NCBI GenBank assembly: GCA_021296235.1
Contig: JAGWAS010000007.1
Span: 25,549-89,548, forward strand
Length of the DNA: 64,000 bases
Reading direction: 5' to 3'
From: Paracoccaceae bacterium
Lineage (GTDB): Bacteria > Pseudomonadota > Alphaproteobacteria > Rhodobacterales > Rhodobacteraceae
The position numbers were made by a program, and so were the translations under genes. Positions 18,523 to 27,196 of this stretch are shown one piece after another; position 1 is the first letter of the stretch; the number at the start of each line of letters is the position of its first letter. The notes under the pieces were generated by a model. The model did not search any database and was not told where the DNA came from. It saw only the letters and a program-made list of their open reading frames with translations.

Positions 18523-19514
18523 ACAACGGAGCCATGAAAGTCGTTGAGATCACAGAAGCGGGCAACGCCGATGTGTTGAAGCTCACCGAAAGACCGGTTC
18601 CGGAACCGGGGCACGGCCGAATTGTCATCAGGAATGCTGCTGCCGGTGTCAACCGTCCCGATGTGCTGCAGCGCTCCGGTCTTTACAGGCCGCCGCCCGG
18701 TGCGTCCGACCTGCCCGGTCTTGAGTCTGCCGGTACGATCCATGCGGTGGGAACGGGAGTTGATCGCTGGCGGGTAGGGGACCGAGTAACCGCGTTGTTG
18801 CCGGGAGGCGGATATGCCGAGTTTTCGGAGACATCGGCGAGTCATGCCTTGCCGGTTCCCGATGGAATCGGAATGAAGGCGGCCGCAGCGCTTTGCGAGA
18901 CCGCGTTCACGGTCTGGAGCAACGTTTTCATGAGAGGTGGTCTTAAGGCAGGCGAGGCATTTCTTGTTCATGGGGGTTCCTCGGGCATCGGAACGATGGC
19001 AATCATGCTTGCATCGACATTCGGGGCGAGGGTGTTTGCCACCGCCGGAAGCGAAGCCAAATGTCGGGAATGCGAAAAATTGGGTGCCGACCGGGCCGTG
19101 AACTACCGAGAGGATGATTTTGTCGGCGTTACAAGGGAACTTACCGGCGGAAGGGGTGTTGATGTCATTCTGGACATGGTCGGTGGCGACTACATCCCGA
19201 GGAACATCAAGGCATTGGCGGATGATGGACGCCTGGTTCAAATTGCGTTTCTGCAAGGACCCAAAGTCGAGTTGAACTTTGCCCAGTTGATGACAAGACG
19301 GTTGACGATCACCGGCAGCACATTGCGGCCCCAATCGGAGATTGCCAAAGCTCGAATCGCGAGTGATCTTGAGAGGAACGTATGGCCGTTGCTGGCGTCA
19401 GGCAGGCTGGCCCCCGTGATGGACTCTGAGTTTCCGTTGCGGGAAGCAGCTGCTGCGCACCGGCGGATGGAAAGCTCGCAGCATGTCGGAAAGATCATCC
19501 TGACCATGAATTAA
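18519..19514 (+). CDS. NAD(P)H quinone oxidoreductase, PIG3 type (zinc-free MDR)
   Basis: A 331-residue medium-chain reductase of the quinone-oxidoreductase/PIG3 branch. It shows AAGVNRPDVLQRSGLYRPPPG, PGLESAGTIHAVG, the NADP-binding VHGGSSGIGTMAIMLA, and GSTLRPQSEIAKA near the end. No zinc ligands are present. It starts at an ATG overlapping the coq9 stop, so it may work with the quinone pool, though the coupling alone does not prove that. Confidence 0.9.
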   Translation: MNNGAMKVVEITEAGNADVLKLTERPVPEPGHGRIVIRNAAAGVNRPDVLQRSGLYRPPPGASDLPGLESAGTIHAVGTGVDRWRVGDRVTALLPGGGYAEFSETSASHALPVPDGIGMKAAAALCETAFTVWSNVFMRGGLKAGEAFLVHGGSSGIGTMAIMLASTFGARVFATAGSEAKCRECEKLGADRAVNYREDDFVGVTRELTGGRGVDVILDMVGGDYIPRNIKALADDGRLVQIAFLQGPKVELNFAQLMTRRLTITGSTLRPQSEIAKARIASDLERNVWPLLASGRLAPVMDSEFPLREAAAAHRRMESSQHVGKIILTMN

Positions 19515-20257
19515 TCCGACATGGCCTTTCCCACGCTGAATTGATCTGGCGGAATGCGATTTTTCTTGCAACGGCTTCGCCCTTTCGCCGACTTTCCATC
19601 CCTAAATGCGCTATCCGAAGTTCCAAGGACTGCGATTCTGACACGTTTTTCAAGCCGCCGCCGGACTTTTGCCTGATTGAGATCGCCGTCCGCCTCGCCA
19701 AGCCACACGAGCGTCGCCCCCGGAGTGCTTGGGGCAGCAATCAAGTTTTACTTTTCTCCAAGCCTGTGTGGTAACGCAGTCCTCGCCGGACAGCATCAAA
19801 TCCCAATTCAGTTGCACAGACGACTGGTGGCCCGGCGGAGTTGCGGGTCCGCACGGGCTACCGCTTCTTAAACATTCCACATTGCGGGCTCCGGCCCGCG
19901 GTGACGGGAAGGCGGATTGCACTCGCCAGGGACGCAGACACCACCCGGCAAAGGTGAATCACCCCCGAAATCAACAGCCCTGTCACGACGGCTGCGGCAT
20001 CCGTGAAGCTGCCGGGAAAGGGAAATCAGCCGTTCCGGAATATTCCGACTTTCAGCCAATCAAAAACGGATCGCCCACTCACCGTCAAAATAACCTGCAA
20101 ACCAACACGTGTGAAATGGAAGGAACAGAAACAGACCCACACGACCATCCAACAGCCTTACAATTTTACCAATGCCCTGAGCCCTGCGCGGTCAGTCAAC
20201 AAACCGACTTGATGTTGTGCAAATGCCCATCAGGTCGAATTCTTGCGCCGGGCGCGG
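19515..20257. other. 743-bp stretch without a recognisable gene
   Basis: This lies between two convergent genes. The longest open frame (19729-20265, plus strand) has no recognisable motif and an unlikely composition. A hairpin GCGGGC-TCCG-GCCCGC occurs near 19884 without a U-tract. I see no tRNA or repeat. Confidence 0.5.
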
Positions 20258-21373
20258 TCACATAGCGTCTTTCAGCATGCCAAGATAGTCCTGCGCGCCG
20301 GCAGGGCGGGGGTTCGTTGCTGAAAGATGGTCAATTGAAGCCCTTTCAGCGATTTTGGGAAGGACATTCTGTTCAACTCCCAATTCACTTAGCTGTGTCG
20401 GCAGGCCGATGCCTTGCACGAAATCAGTCATCCATTCGTGCAAACTCTTGTTTTCAGGAACATTCATCGCCGAACGGAGATCCGCAAAGGCTGCATCGGC
20501 ATAGCCGTCATTGAATTTGAGAATGTGCGGCAGCAAGATACCGATCAGTGTTCCGTGATGAAGATGGAGTTCCCCCAATGGCGTCGCCATGGCGTGTGCA
20601 CCACCAAGTGCCTTTTGGAGGCACATGCCTCCCATCAATGCGGCCATCATCATCTGGTAGCGGGCATTGCGGTTGCCTCCGTCCTCTACCGCAATTGGCA
20701 GCCATTTTGCTGCGCGCCGGGCCGCTTCGAGGCCGATGGCAGCGGCGGGTGGGTTTTCCAATGGGCTGCAATAGGACTCGATCCCATGGCTCAGCGCATC
20801 AATTCCTGTGGCTGCCGTTAGCTTGGGCGAAAGCGACAAGGTGAGTTCAGGATCACAGATAACAATCTCTGCCACCATGTTGAGGTTGACGGCCACGCAT
20901 TTTGAACCGTCAAGCAGAGACATCACACAGGCGCGGCCGACTTCCGCCCCTGTGCCTGCCGTTGTCGGGATCGCAATCTGGGGTGATACTTTTTCTATTC
21001 TGCCGGATCCACCTGTCCTGACGTTGTAGTCCGCGAGATTTCCGCCTTGGCTCGATAGAAGGGCGACGGCCTTGGCAAGATCGATTGGCGAGCCACCACC
21101 CAGTGCTATAATTCCGTCGCAACCGTTGTCACCCCAGATTTCCAAGCAATCAAGCAACGACTGTTCGGTCGGGTTTTCGGTCGTTCCATCATAGACGGTC
21201 GGAACAGAGGGCTTTGCAGCCTCAAGCGCGACTTGGAGGATCCCGGCATTCGCAACACCTTTGTCGGTAATAAGAAGTGGCCGATTCAGACCCAGTTTTG
21301 CAATCTGATCACCGAGCGTCGAAATCGCTCCGAAATCGAAGGCAATCCGTGACAAATACTGGATTAAAGGCAC
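20258..21373 (-). CDS. Iron-containing alcohol dehydrogenase
   Basis: A 371-residue group III alcohol dehydrogenase (PF00465), the family that also holds maleylacetate reductases. The NAD-binding GGGSPIDLAKAVA lies at 92-104 and TTAGTGAE at 137-144. The metal ligands fit D192, H196, H260 and H273. It starts at GTG, sharing one base with the ALDH stop (TAGTG), so it is translationally coupled and is the last gene of the TRAP-linked operon. It could act on an alcohol or on maleylacetate after ring cleavage. No ring-cleavage dioxygenase is present here. Confidence 0.88.
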   Translation of the reverse strand: MPLIQYLSRIAFDFGAISTLGDQIAKLGLNRPLLITDKGVANAGILQVALEAAKPSVPTVYDGTTENPTEQSLLDCLEIWGDNGCDGIIALGGGSPIDLAKAVALLSSQGGNLADYNVRTGGSGRIEKVSPQIAIPTTAGTGAEVGRACVMSLLDGSKCVAVNLNMVAEIVICDPELTLSLSPKLTAATGIDALSHGIESYCSPLENPPAAAIGLEAARRAAKWLPIAVEDGGNRNARYQMMMAALMGGMCLQKALGGAHAMATPLGELHLHHGTLIGILLPHILKFNDGYADAAFADLRSAMNVPENKSLHEWMTDFVQGIGLPTQLSELGVEQNVLPKIAERASIDHLSATNPRPAGAQDYLGMLKDAM

Positions 21374-22821
21374 TAGCCATTGACCTCATAGTAGATGTGC
21401 TTGGTTTCGAGAAAATCGTTCATTGCTTCGATGCCATGCAGCCGCCCTATGCCGCTTTCGCGATAGCCTCCGGTTTCCACCTCTGCGAGCAACCGGTTGT
21501 GGCAATTGAGCCAAACTGTGCCGAACTTGAGCTTGCGCCCCATCCTCATCGAGACATTGAGATCGTTTGTGTAGACCGATGCCGCCAGTCCAAACTTTGT
21601 GGCGTTGGATTTCTGGACCGCTTCCTCTTCGGTAGCGAAGCGTTCGAGCGACACGATCGGCCCAAATAGTTCATCCTGTACGAGGTCATGTGTTACTTCT
21701 TCGATTTCGAACATCGTAGGTGTTACGAAGAACCCTTGGGACAAGTCGTTGCCGCCCGCTGTGCCACGGACAACGAGCTTTGCCTCTTCCCCAGCACGAT
21801 CAATGATGCGCAGCAATCGTTCCTGGTTTGGTTTGTCGATGATTGGCCCCACTTCAGTTCCTGGCGCCCGTGCATCTCCAACTCTGGCGGATTCATATAG
21901 GTTGCGCAGCCGTGCCTTCATCTCTTCGTAAACGCCATCATGGACCAAAACACGACTGACGCAGGTGCACATCTGTCCGTTCAACGCCAGAGAGCCACGT
22001 TTGATCTCGGCTGCGGCCTTTTCGAGATCGGCACTGTCGAAGACAATTGCGGGAGCTTTGCCGCCAAGCTCAAGCGAGACATGTTTGATGGTGTGGGCGG
22101 CATTGGCCAAAATCACTCTGCCAGTGCGCACTGAGCCGGTAAATGAGATCACATCGATCTTGGGGTGGGATGACAGGATGGTCCCAACCTCAATGCCATA
22201 CTCGTTGACAGAGTTGATGACGCCTTTGGGGATCGACTCGACGGCGTCAAAACAGGCCATCACCGCTGCATTCGTAAGGGGCGCTTGCGGGGCAGGTTTG
22301 ACGATTACCGTGCATCCCGCTGCGAGTGCAGGTGCGACAGATCGGACAAGAAGGGTAACAGGTGCATTCCACGGCACGATTACGGAAACGACACCCGCGG
22401 CTTCTCTGGTCATCAGGCTCAACTTTCCAACGCCGCTTTCAAAGGTTCGGCCAAAGACATTGCGGGCAACGCCAGCGTAATATCTGGCTTCACCATAGCC
22501 GGCCGCAACTTCGTGGCGTGCCTGACCCAGAACTTTGCCGTTTTCCTGCGCCATCATTTCGGCGATCGAATCGGCCCGCTCTTCCAGGACATCGGCGAAC
22601 TCCAAAAGCGCGGCAGAGCGAAGCCTTGGCTCATGAGCCCACGAACTGCATTCGAAAGAATCATGTGCCGCCATAACCGCCTGCTCGGCAAGGGATTTGG
22701 AACCGGCAGGCACCTCAGCAATCACCGAACCGTCTGAGGGGTTTTCAACTGCCACCATCCCATTGGGTGCATCCGAGAGCCAATCTCCTGAAATGTAGTG
22801 ACACCCTTGTGATTCTCCCAT
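21373..22821 (-). CDS. Aldehyde dehydrogenase family protein
   Basis: A 482-residue NAD(P)-dependent aldehyde dehydrogenase. The active site is intact: N152 in VPWNAP, ELGGK with E251, and the nucleophile C285 in NGQMC. FTGSVRTGR is the cofactor loop. The ATG at 22821 follows a GGAGGAGGAGGAG ribosome-binding site. The upstream extension overlaps the monooxygenase gene. With the alcohol dehydrogenase behind it, an alcohol-aldehyde-acid sequence is likely, but the substrate is unknown. Confidence 0.92.
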   Translation of the reverse strand: MGESQGCHYISGDWLSDAPNGMVAVENPSDGSVIAEVPAGSKSLAEQAVMAAHDSFECSSWAHEPRLRSAALLEFADVLEERADSIAEMMAQENGKVLGQARHEVAAGYGEARYYAGVARNVFGRTFESGVGKLSLMTREAAGVVSVIVPWNAPVTLLVRSVAPALAAGCTVIVKPAPQAPLTNAAVMACFDAVESIPKGVINSVNEYGIEVGTILSSHPKIDVISFTGSVRTGRVILANAAHTIKHVSLELGGKAPAIVFDSADLEKAAAEIKRGSLALNGQMCTCVSRVLVHDGVYEEMKARLRNLYESARVGDARAPGTEVGPIIDKPNQERLLRIIDRAGEEAKLVVRGTAGGNDLSQGFFVTPTMFEIEEVTHDLVQDELFGPIVSLERFATEEEAVQKSNATKFGLAASVYTNDLNVSMRMGRKLKFGTVWLNCHNRLLAEVETGGYRESGIGRLHGIEAMNDFLETKHIYYEVNG

Positions 22822-22834
22822 CTCCTCCTCCTCC

Positions 22835-24403
22835 TCAAACTCCAATTGCGAGGTCAAGAATGATCTCCGCATTTGCATGCGCGCCGGTTCCAACCCACGC
22901 CAGAAACTGATCCGGTCGGACAAGCATTGCCTCACATCCATAGACCTCTACAAGCCGGTTGTCCGCAAGGGTCACGACCTCGAAAGGAACATTGCGGCTT
23001 CGCGCAGCATCCTCAAAGTGTTTCGAGCTTTCAGCGTCATCGACCAAGTCCACAAGCGTGAAATTGGGCCCCAATTGATCCCACAAATCTTCCTTTGAAA
23101 CGTGATGTGGGGCGAGATGGTAGCCGGCTCGAGCTTTGAATTCATGCAACCCCTTGGCGCCGGACTGCGCCCCAACTGCCCCTGCAACAATCGGCGAACC
23201 GGCATAGTGGGGCAGGAACTGCGTGACTTCAGAATCGTCTGCATTGGCCCTATCAGCCCAAGCGGCCTTGAATGCCTCCAGATCCCTGGAAGGGGAATGC
23301 CTGGCTGTGAATTCCCGGAAATCTTCAATCATTCGCGAAATGAAATCTTCATTTACCGATTTGAAAACCGGATGCCGTTCCAGGCTGTAGCTGTCGAGAA
23401 GTCCTTCGCCTGCCCAACCTTTCAGCGCAGCATCCAGTTTCCAGCTGAGGTTTCGTGCGTCCTCCAGCCCGGTGTTGATGCCGTAGCCACCATACGGCGG
23501 ATGGCTGTGGCATGCATCGCCCGCAATGAATATGCGGCCATTTCGATAGGATTTTGCCTGGCTTATCCTGAGATCCCAAAAGCCAATGTGTTCGAACTCC
23601 AACTCAAACTCTGTTCCGGCCATGCGATGCAAGAAAGCATGAAAGTCGAAGTTCTCCTTCGTGGTGCCCTCTGGCACAGGGGAATGGAAGAACCAGCCTC
23701 CGTTTAGATCGACGCGCCCCAGGAACTGCCAGTACCCCTCCATGTCGGGGTTCATGACGTTGAAGATCGACTTTCCGGGAAAGCGTTCAAGGAGGTCATG
23801 AAGTTCCATCGACCGGAACACCAAAAGGGCCATGCGCGGCCCTTCGCAATCAATGTCGCTTTTGATGCCGGTTTGCTCACGGGTAATGGAACGGGCACCA
23901 TCACAACCTACGCAGAATTTCGCGCCCATGCTCCGGAACTTGCCCTGAGCGGTTTCGTAACGGACCAGTGCAGAGGTGGCGTCCTGTTCGACCTCGGTTA
24001 CGTTGGCCCCGGTAATGAGGGTAATCTCCGGCAGTTCGGATGCCCGGTTTCTCAGAACCCCTTCCAGGTTGTACTGCGGCAACCGTTCGTTCTCGGCAAA
24101 ATAATAGGCACCAACCTTTGAGCGTTGAAACCAGTTGTAGTGATAGCGGCTCAGAAGGTTGCGGTAGGTTACCAGCCCCGCATTTCCAAACTCCGGGGGA
24201 ATCGGACTGGCTGCGCGCACAGCTTGCGAAACGCCCCAGGCGCGAAAGTGCTCACCCGAGCGCTGCGTCAGGTTTTGTCCCTTTGGAATTCTGTGCAGCG
24301 TGCCGGACCGTTCCAGAACGGTGCTGGTTACCCCCTTAAGCGCCAGATCAATTGCCAAGCCAAGACCCACCGGACCGCCGCCCGTGATGATCACCTCGCT
24401 CAT
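22835..24403 (-). CDS. FAD-dependent aromatic monooxygenase (PheA/TfdB family)
   Basis: A 522-residue flavin hydroxylase. It has GGGPVGLGLAIDL (8-20) for ADP binding, the CVGCDGARSITRE segment (164-174), and the GDACHSHPPYGGYGINTGLEDA motif around 295-316 for FAD. The C-terminal thioredoxin-like domain (about 410-522) ends ..LVRPDQFLAWVG, as in the phenol hydroxylase family. The protein most likely hydroxylates an aromatic or phenolic acid imported by the TRAP system. It sits between the PBP-like gene (33 bases upstream) and ALDH (13 bases downstream). Confidence 0.9.
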   Translation of the reverse strand: MSEVIITGGGPVGLGLAIDLALKGVTSTVLERSGTLHRIPKGQNLTQRSGEHFRAWGVSQAVRAASPIPPEFGNAGLVTYRNLLSRYHYNWFQRSKVGAYYFAENERLPQYNLEGVLRNRASELPEITLITGANVTEVEQDATSALVRYETAQGKFRSMGAKFCVGCDGARSITREQTGIKSDIDCEGPRMALLVFRSMELHDLLERFPGKSIFNVMNPDMEGYWQFLGRVDLNGGWFFHSPVPEGTTKENFDFHAFLHRMAGTEFELEFEHIGFWDLRISQAKSYRNGRIFIAGDACHSHPPYGGYGINTGLEDARNLSWKLDAALKGWAGEGLLDSYSLERHPVFKSVNEDFISRMIEDFREFTARHSPSRDLEAFKAAWADRANADDSEVTQFLPHYAGSPIVAGAVGAQSGAKGLHEFKARAGYHLAPHHVSKEDLWDQLGPNFTLVDLVDDAESSKHFEDAARSRNVPFEVVTLADNRLVEVYGCEAMLVRPDQFLAWVGTGAHANAEIILDLAIGV

Positions 24404-24436
24404 GTCGGCGAGGATGGGGCCAGTTTGGTTTGGAAC

Positions 24437-25324
24437 TCAGTTGGCCATTGCAGGTATTTGGGGAGCAACAACAGCTTGTTCATACGGCAGATCCCCCAAT
24501 CCGTCCTCAAATATGTTCCTCTCAGCGATCCATTCGCGAGATGCTTCAAAAATCTCACGAGAGTAGGGTTCAAACACAATTCGTTCGCCGGGTCCGAATA
24601 GGCGGGTGTCCATCTGGTCGCGAAAGCGTTCCGGGAATTCGTTGCGATAGTAGTGGGTGTAGAGTTCCGGCCTAAGGTCGATATCCTGTTGCGCCCGTCG
24701 CAGGGCGCTGAAGTATTTTTCGACATCTTCAATTTCTGCGTCCGCCGACACCATCGCTGCAATCATGAAAGAGCTGTCAAGCACCTTGCGGAACCCAAGC
24801 TGCTCCATGAAGTAGTACGGACCGCTGAAGAGACTCACAGCGGGAACGTTGCCATCAATCAGGTGTTCCATGCGTTTGAAGAGCAACCCATCTGCAAAGG
24901 ACAGATTGATTTCGTTGTGGGACAAAAACGGTTCCAGGGCCTGTATCGTCGAATAGTGGCTGCCGGATTGATAGCCTACGGAAATCGGTACATTGGCAAG
25001 ATCTTCCGGTCGTTTGATGTCTGAGTCAGCAGGCACAAATATTCCGCAAGGGGAAACTGAATATGCGTTTGCGTAGAGCTTGCCATGCCCTGATGCCGCC
25101 GCAACGTTTACCGTCCAATGGCAAGCTGAGCTGACGTCGCAGGTTCGCCCCTTTTCGAATGTTTGATATGCGCCAACACGATTGCCCAAATCGTGGCGTT
25201 CGCCTGACGCGGACAGGAGCTGGTCCTCAAGTTGATGGTCCAACCCGACCTCGTCGAAGTATCCCTTTTCCACGGCGACCCACTCGTGGAGCCGCATGTG
25301 CGGAGCAATTATGAATTTTCCCAT
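24437..25324 (-). CDS. Leaderless periplasmic-binding-protein-like protein (NMT1/PBP2 fold)
   Basis: A 295-residue protein resembling NMT1/SsuA-type binding proteins: HEWVAVEKGYFDEVGLDHQL at the N-terminus and KRPEDLANVPISVGYQSGSH in the middle. It begins directly with the first beta strand (MGKFIIAPHMRLHEW) and has no signal peptide. The ATG at 25324 has a GGGGAAGGA ribosome-binding site, and the frame upstream is not a leader. Cytosolic PBP2-fold proteins are often enzymes (MqnA/MqnD, THI5, 4,5-dihydroxyphthalate decarboxylase). Cysteines C62, C68 and C93 lie in the predicted cleft region. Located between dctM and the monooxygenase, it may be an unrecognised catabolic enzyme. Confidence 0.75.
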   Translation of the reverse strand: MGKFIIAPHMRLHEWVAVEKGYFDEVGLDHQLEDQLLSASGERHDLGNRVGAYQTFEKGRTCDVSSACHWTVNVAAASGHGKLYANAYSVSPCGIFVPADSDIKRPEDLANVPISVGYQSGSHYSTIQALEPFLSHNEINLSFADGLLFKRMEHLIDGNVPAVSLFSGPYYFMEQLGFRKVLDSSFMIAAMVSADAEIEDVEKYFSALRRAQQDIDLRPELYTHYYRNEFPERFRDQMDTRLFGPGERIVFEPYSREIFEASREWIAERNIFEDGLGDLPYEQAVVAPQIPAMAN

Positions 25325-25367
25325 TCGTCCTTCCCCTTGCGTTATTTGTAACTCACATTTGGTGCAC

Positions 25368-26678
25368 TCACCTTCCAAACATCGTGTTGGGCAACAACAG
25401 TGCCAATTCGGGCACGAGCAACACGCAACAGACAGCGGCCAGCATGGCAAACCAAAATGGCCAAATGCCACGGAATATGACTCCCATCGGAACATCCGGC
25501 GCAATGCCCTTGACGACAAATACATTCAATCCAACCGGGGGTGAGATCAGTCCCATTTCCAATACAATGACCATCAGGACCCCGAACCAAATCATGTTGA
25601 TCCCAAGGGGTTCAATGATTGGTTGAACGAATGGTACCGTCAAAACAAGGATGGCAAAACCGTCCATGAACATCCCAAGGATGATGAAGATTGCGAGAAA
25701 TGCAATCACAACCTGAATGCCGCTAAAGCCCTGGGCTTCGACCCAAAGGGACAAATCATAGGTAACTGCCGTGAATCCAACAAATGTCTTGAAAACGAAC
25801 GCGCCAAACAGGATCATGAACACCGTGCCCGAAGACTTCAGGGTGCTTTCCGTGACCTCCCGGATGTTTTGCCAACTGGCCTTTCCACGGATGATCGTGA
25901 CCAACAGCGCCAAAAGGGCCCCAATGCCGGCGGCTTCAACGGCTGAGAAAACACCGGTGTAGATTCCCCCAATGGTCAAGACGATGATCCCGATGATCCA
26001 GCCGGATCGACCCAGTGCCCGCATGCGAACGCTCAGCGGGTTTCGCGTTCCACCGCCGGGCGCCTTGCTTGGATCAAGCGAAACAACGATCCAAACAGCG
26101 AGGATGAACATCATGGTCAACAAGAGTCCGGGTAGCACACCCGCCATGAACAGCCGTCCGATACTCTCCTCGGTGAGAATTGCATAGATCACAAAACCCG
26201 CCGAAGGGGGAATTAGGATCCCGAGCGTGCCACCTGCCGCGATGGATCCGGTGGCCAACCCATTGTGGTAGTTGTAGCGCTGCATCTGAGGCAGACTGAC
26301 CCGTCCCATGGTCAGGGCTGCCGCCAGGGACGAGCCGGACAGCGCCGAAAACCCGGCACAGCCGACGACTGTGGCGCTTGCCAAACCGCCCTTCAGGTGA
26401 CTGAGCCAGGAATGGGCCGCGTCGTATAGATCACGGCTCATGCCCGAAACGCCTGCAAGGTTGCCCATCAACACGAACAGCGGGATGATTGTGAGCGGGT
26501 AATTCGAAGCCTCAGCAAAGATTTCACCGGCAAGTTTCGGCAGGGCCGCCTTTTCGCGGATCATCCAAATTCCGACCGTCCCAACAAGCAGCATTGCAAC
26601 ACCAACGGGCATGCGGATGAACAGCAGGATGAACAATGCCCCAAACCCAAGCAAAGCCAAAGTGGAGCCTTCCATCAA
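25368..26678 (-). CDS. dctM: TRAP transporter large permease subunit
   Basis: A 436-residue DctM-type permease with about 12 hydrophobic segments. Family features include FIRMPVGVAMLLVG, the AALTMGRVSLPQM stretch, GGTLGILIPPSAGFVIYAI and MFMDGFAILVLTVPF. It overlaps the small subunit by 4 bases. Together with dctQ and dctP it forms a sodium-driven, high-affinity uptake system for an organic acid. The substrate is not readable, but adjoining genes suggest an aromatic or oxygenated carboxylate. Confidence 0.95.
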   Translation of the reverse strand: MMEGSTLALLGFGALFILLFIRMPVGVAMLLVGTVGIWMIREKAALPKLAGEIFAEASNYPLTIIPLFVLMGNLAGVSGMSRDLYDAAHSWLSHLKGGLASATVVGCAGFSALSGSSLAAALTMGRVSLPQMQRYNYHNGLATGSIAAGGTLGILIPPSAGFVIYAILTEESIGRLFMAGVLPGLLLTMMFILAVWIVVSLDPSKAPGGGTRNPLSVRMRALGRSGWIIGIIVLTIGGIYTGVFSAVEAAGIGALLALLVTIIRGKASWQNIREVTESTLKSSGTVFMILFGAFVFKTFVGFTAVTYDLSLWVEAQGFSGIQVVIAFLAIFIILGMFMDGFAILVLTVPFVQPIIEPLGINMIWFGVLMVIVLEMGLISPPVGLNVFVVKGIAPDVPMGVIFRGIWPFWFAMLAAVCCVLLVPELALLLPNTMFGR

Positions 26679-27193
26679 TCTTGCGCTTCCCGAGGAATGC
26701 CCCCTGTAACGGCGCGGAGAAACTGAACCGCCAATTGCAAAGCGTAAATCGCAAACGCGCCAGCAAGGATCCAGAAAAAGGGCCGGTGTTCAATTGCAAG
26801 GTTGGAAGTGATGCAAGCCTTCTCCATCCCACAAGCACGAGTGAATAGGGCATAAACGGCCAAAAAGCACATTGCGGATGCCAGCAGATACATAAAAGTG
26901 TCGGTAACCCGGGTAACGCGCGCCGGAGCAAAACGGTCGATCAGATCAATTGAGACGTGCGCGCCCCTTCGACCACCGAAACTGACAGCGCCGGCGGCAA
27001 CGACTGTTAGCGTTACAGTTGAAACGTCCTCAATCCCAAAAATTGGAGCATTCAAGGCATAGCGCCAGAAAACCGCAACAACCGTAACGCCCAGCAGCAC
27101 CAGTATTCCAATTCCTCCAGCCGCGGCAAAGAGCCCGGCCAGCAGGCCGAGCCCATTGTCGAGCCGGGAAACCAGGTGCGGCCCTTCAGCCAA
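26675..27193 (-). CDS. dctQ: TRAP transporter small permease subunit
   Basis: A 172-residue DctQ-type subunit with four transmembrane helices and the typical VFWRYALNAPIFGIEDVS segment after the second helix. It appears to start at TTG (27193), three bases after the dctP stop. The adjoining AAGGGCAG could serve as ribosome-binding site. It bridges dctP and dctM in the operon. Confidence 0.9.
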   Translation of the reverse strand: MAEGPHLVSRLDNGLGLLAGLFAAAGGIGILVLLGVTVVAVFWRYALNAPIFGIEDVSTVTLTVVAAGAVSFGGRRGAHVSIDLIDRFAPARVTRVTDTFMYLLASAMCFLAVYALFTRACGMEKACITSNLAIEHRPFFWILAGAFAIYALQLAVQFLRAVTGGIPREAQD

Positions 27194-27196
27194 CGC

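Noticed and set aside
20240..20257. GCGCCGGGCGC as a terminator after the alcohol dehydrogenase
   Set aside because: The inverted repeat leaves a one-base loop, which cannot form a hairpin, and no U-tract follows.
19729..20265. Plus-strand open frame of 178 codons
   Set aside because: No recognisable motif, no ribosome-binding site and an atypical composition rich in H, P, C and Q. Probably non-coding.
22824..22838. GGA triplet run before the ALDH gene
   Set aside because: It reads as an extended ribosome-binding site overlapping the end of the monooxygenase gene rather than a functional repeat.
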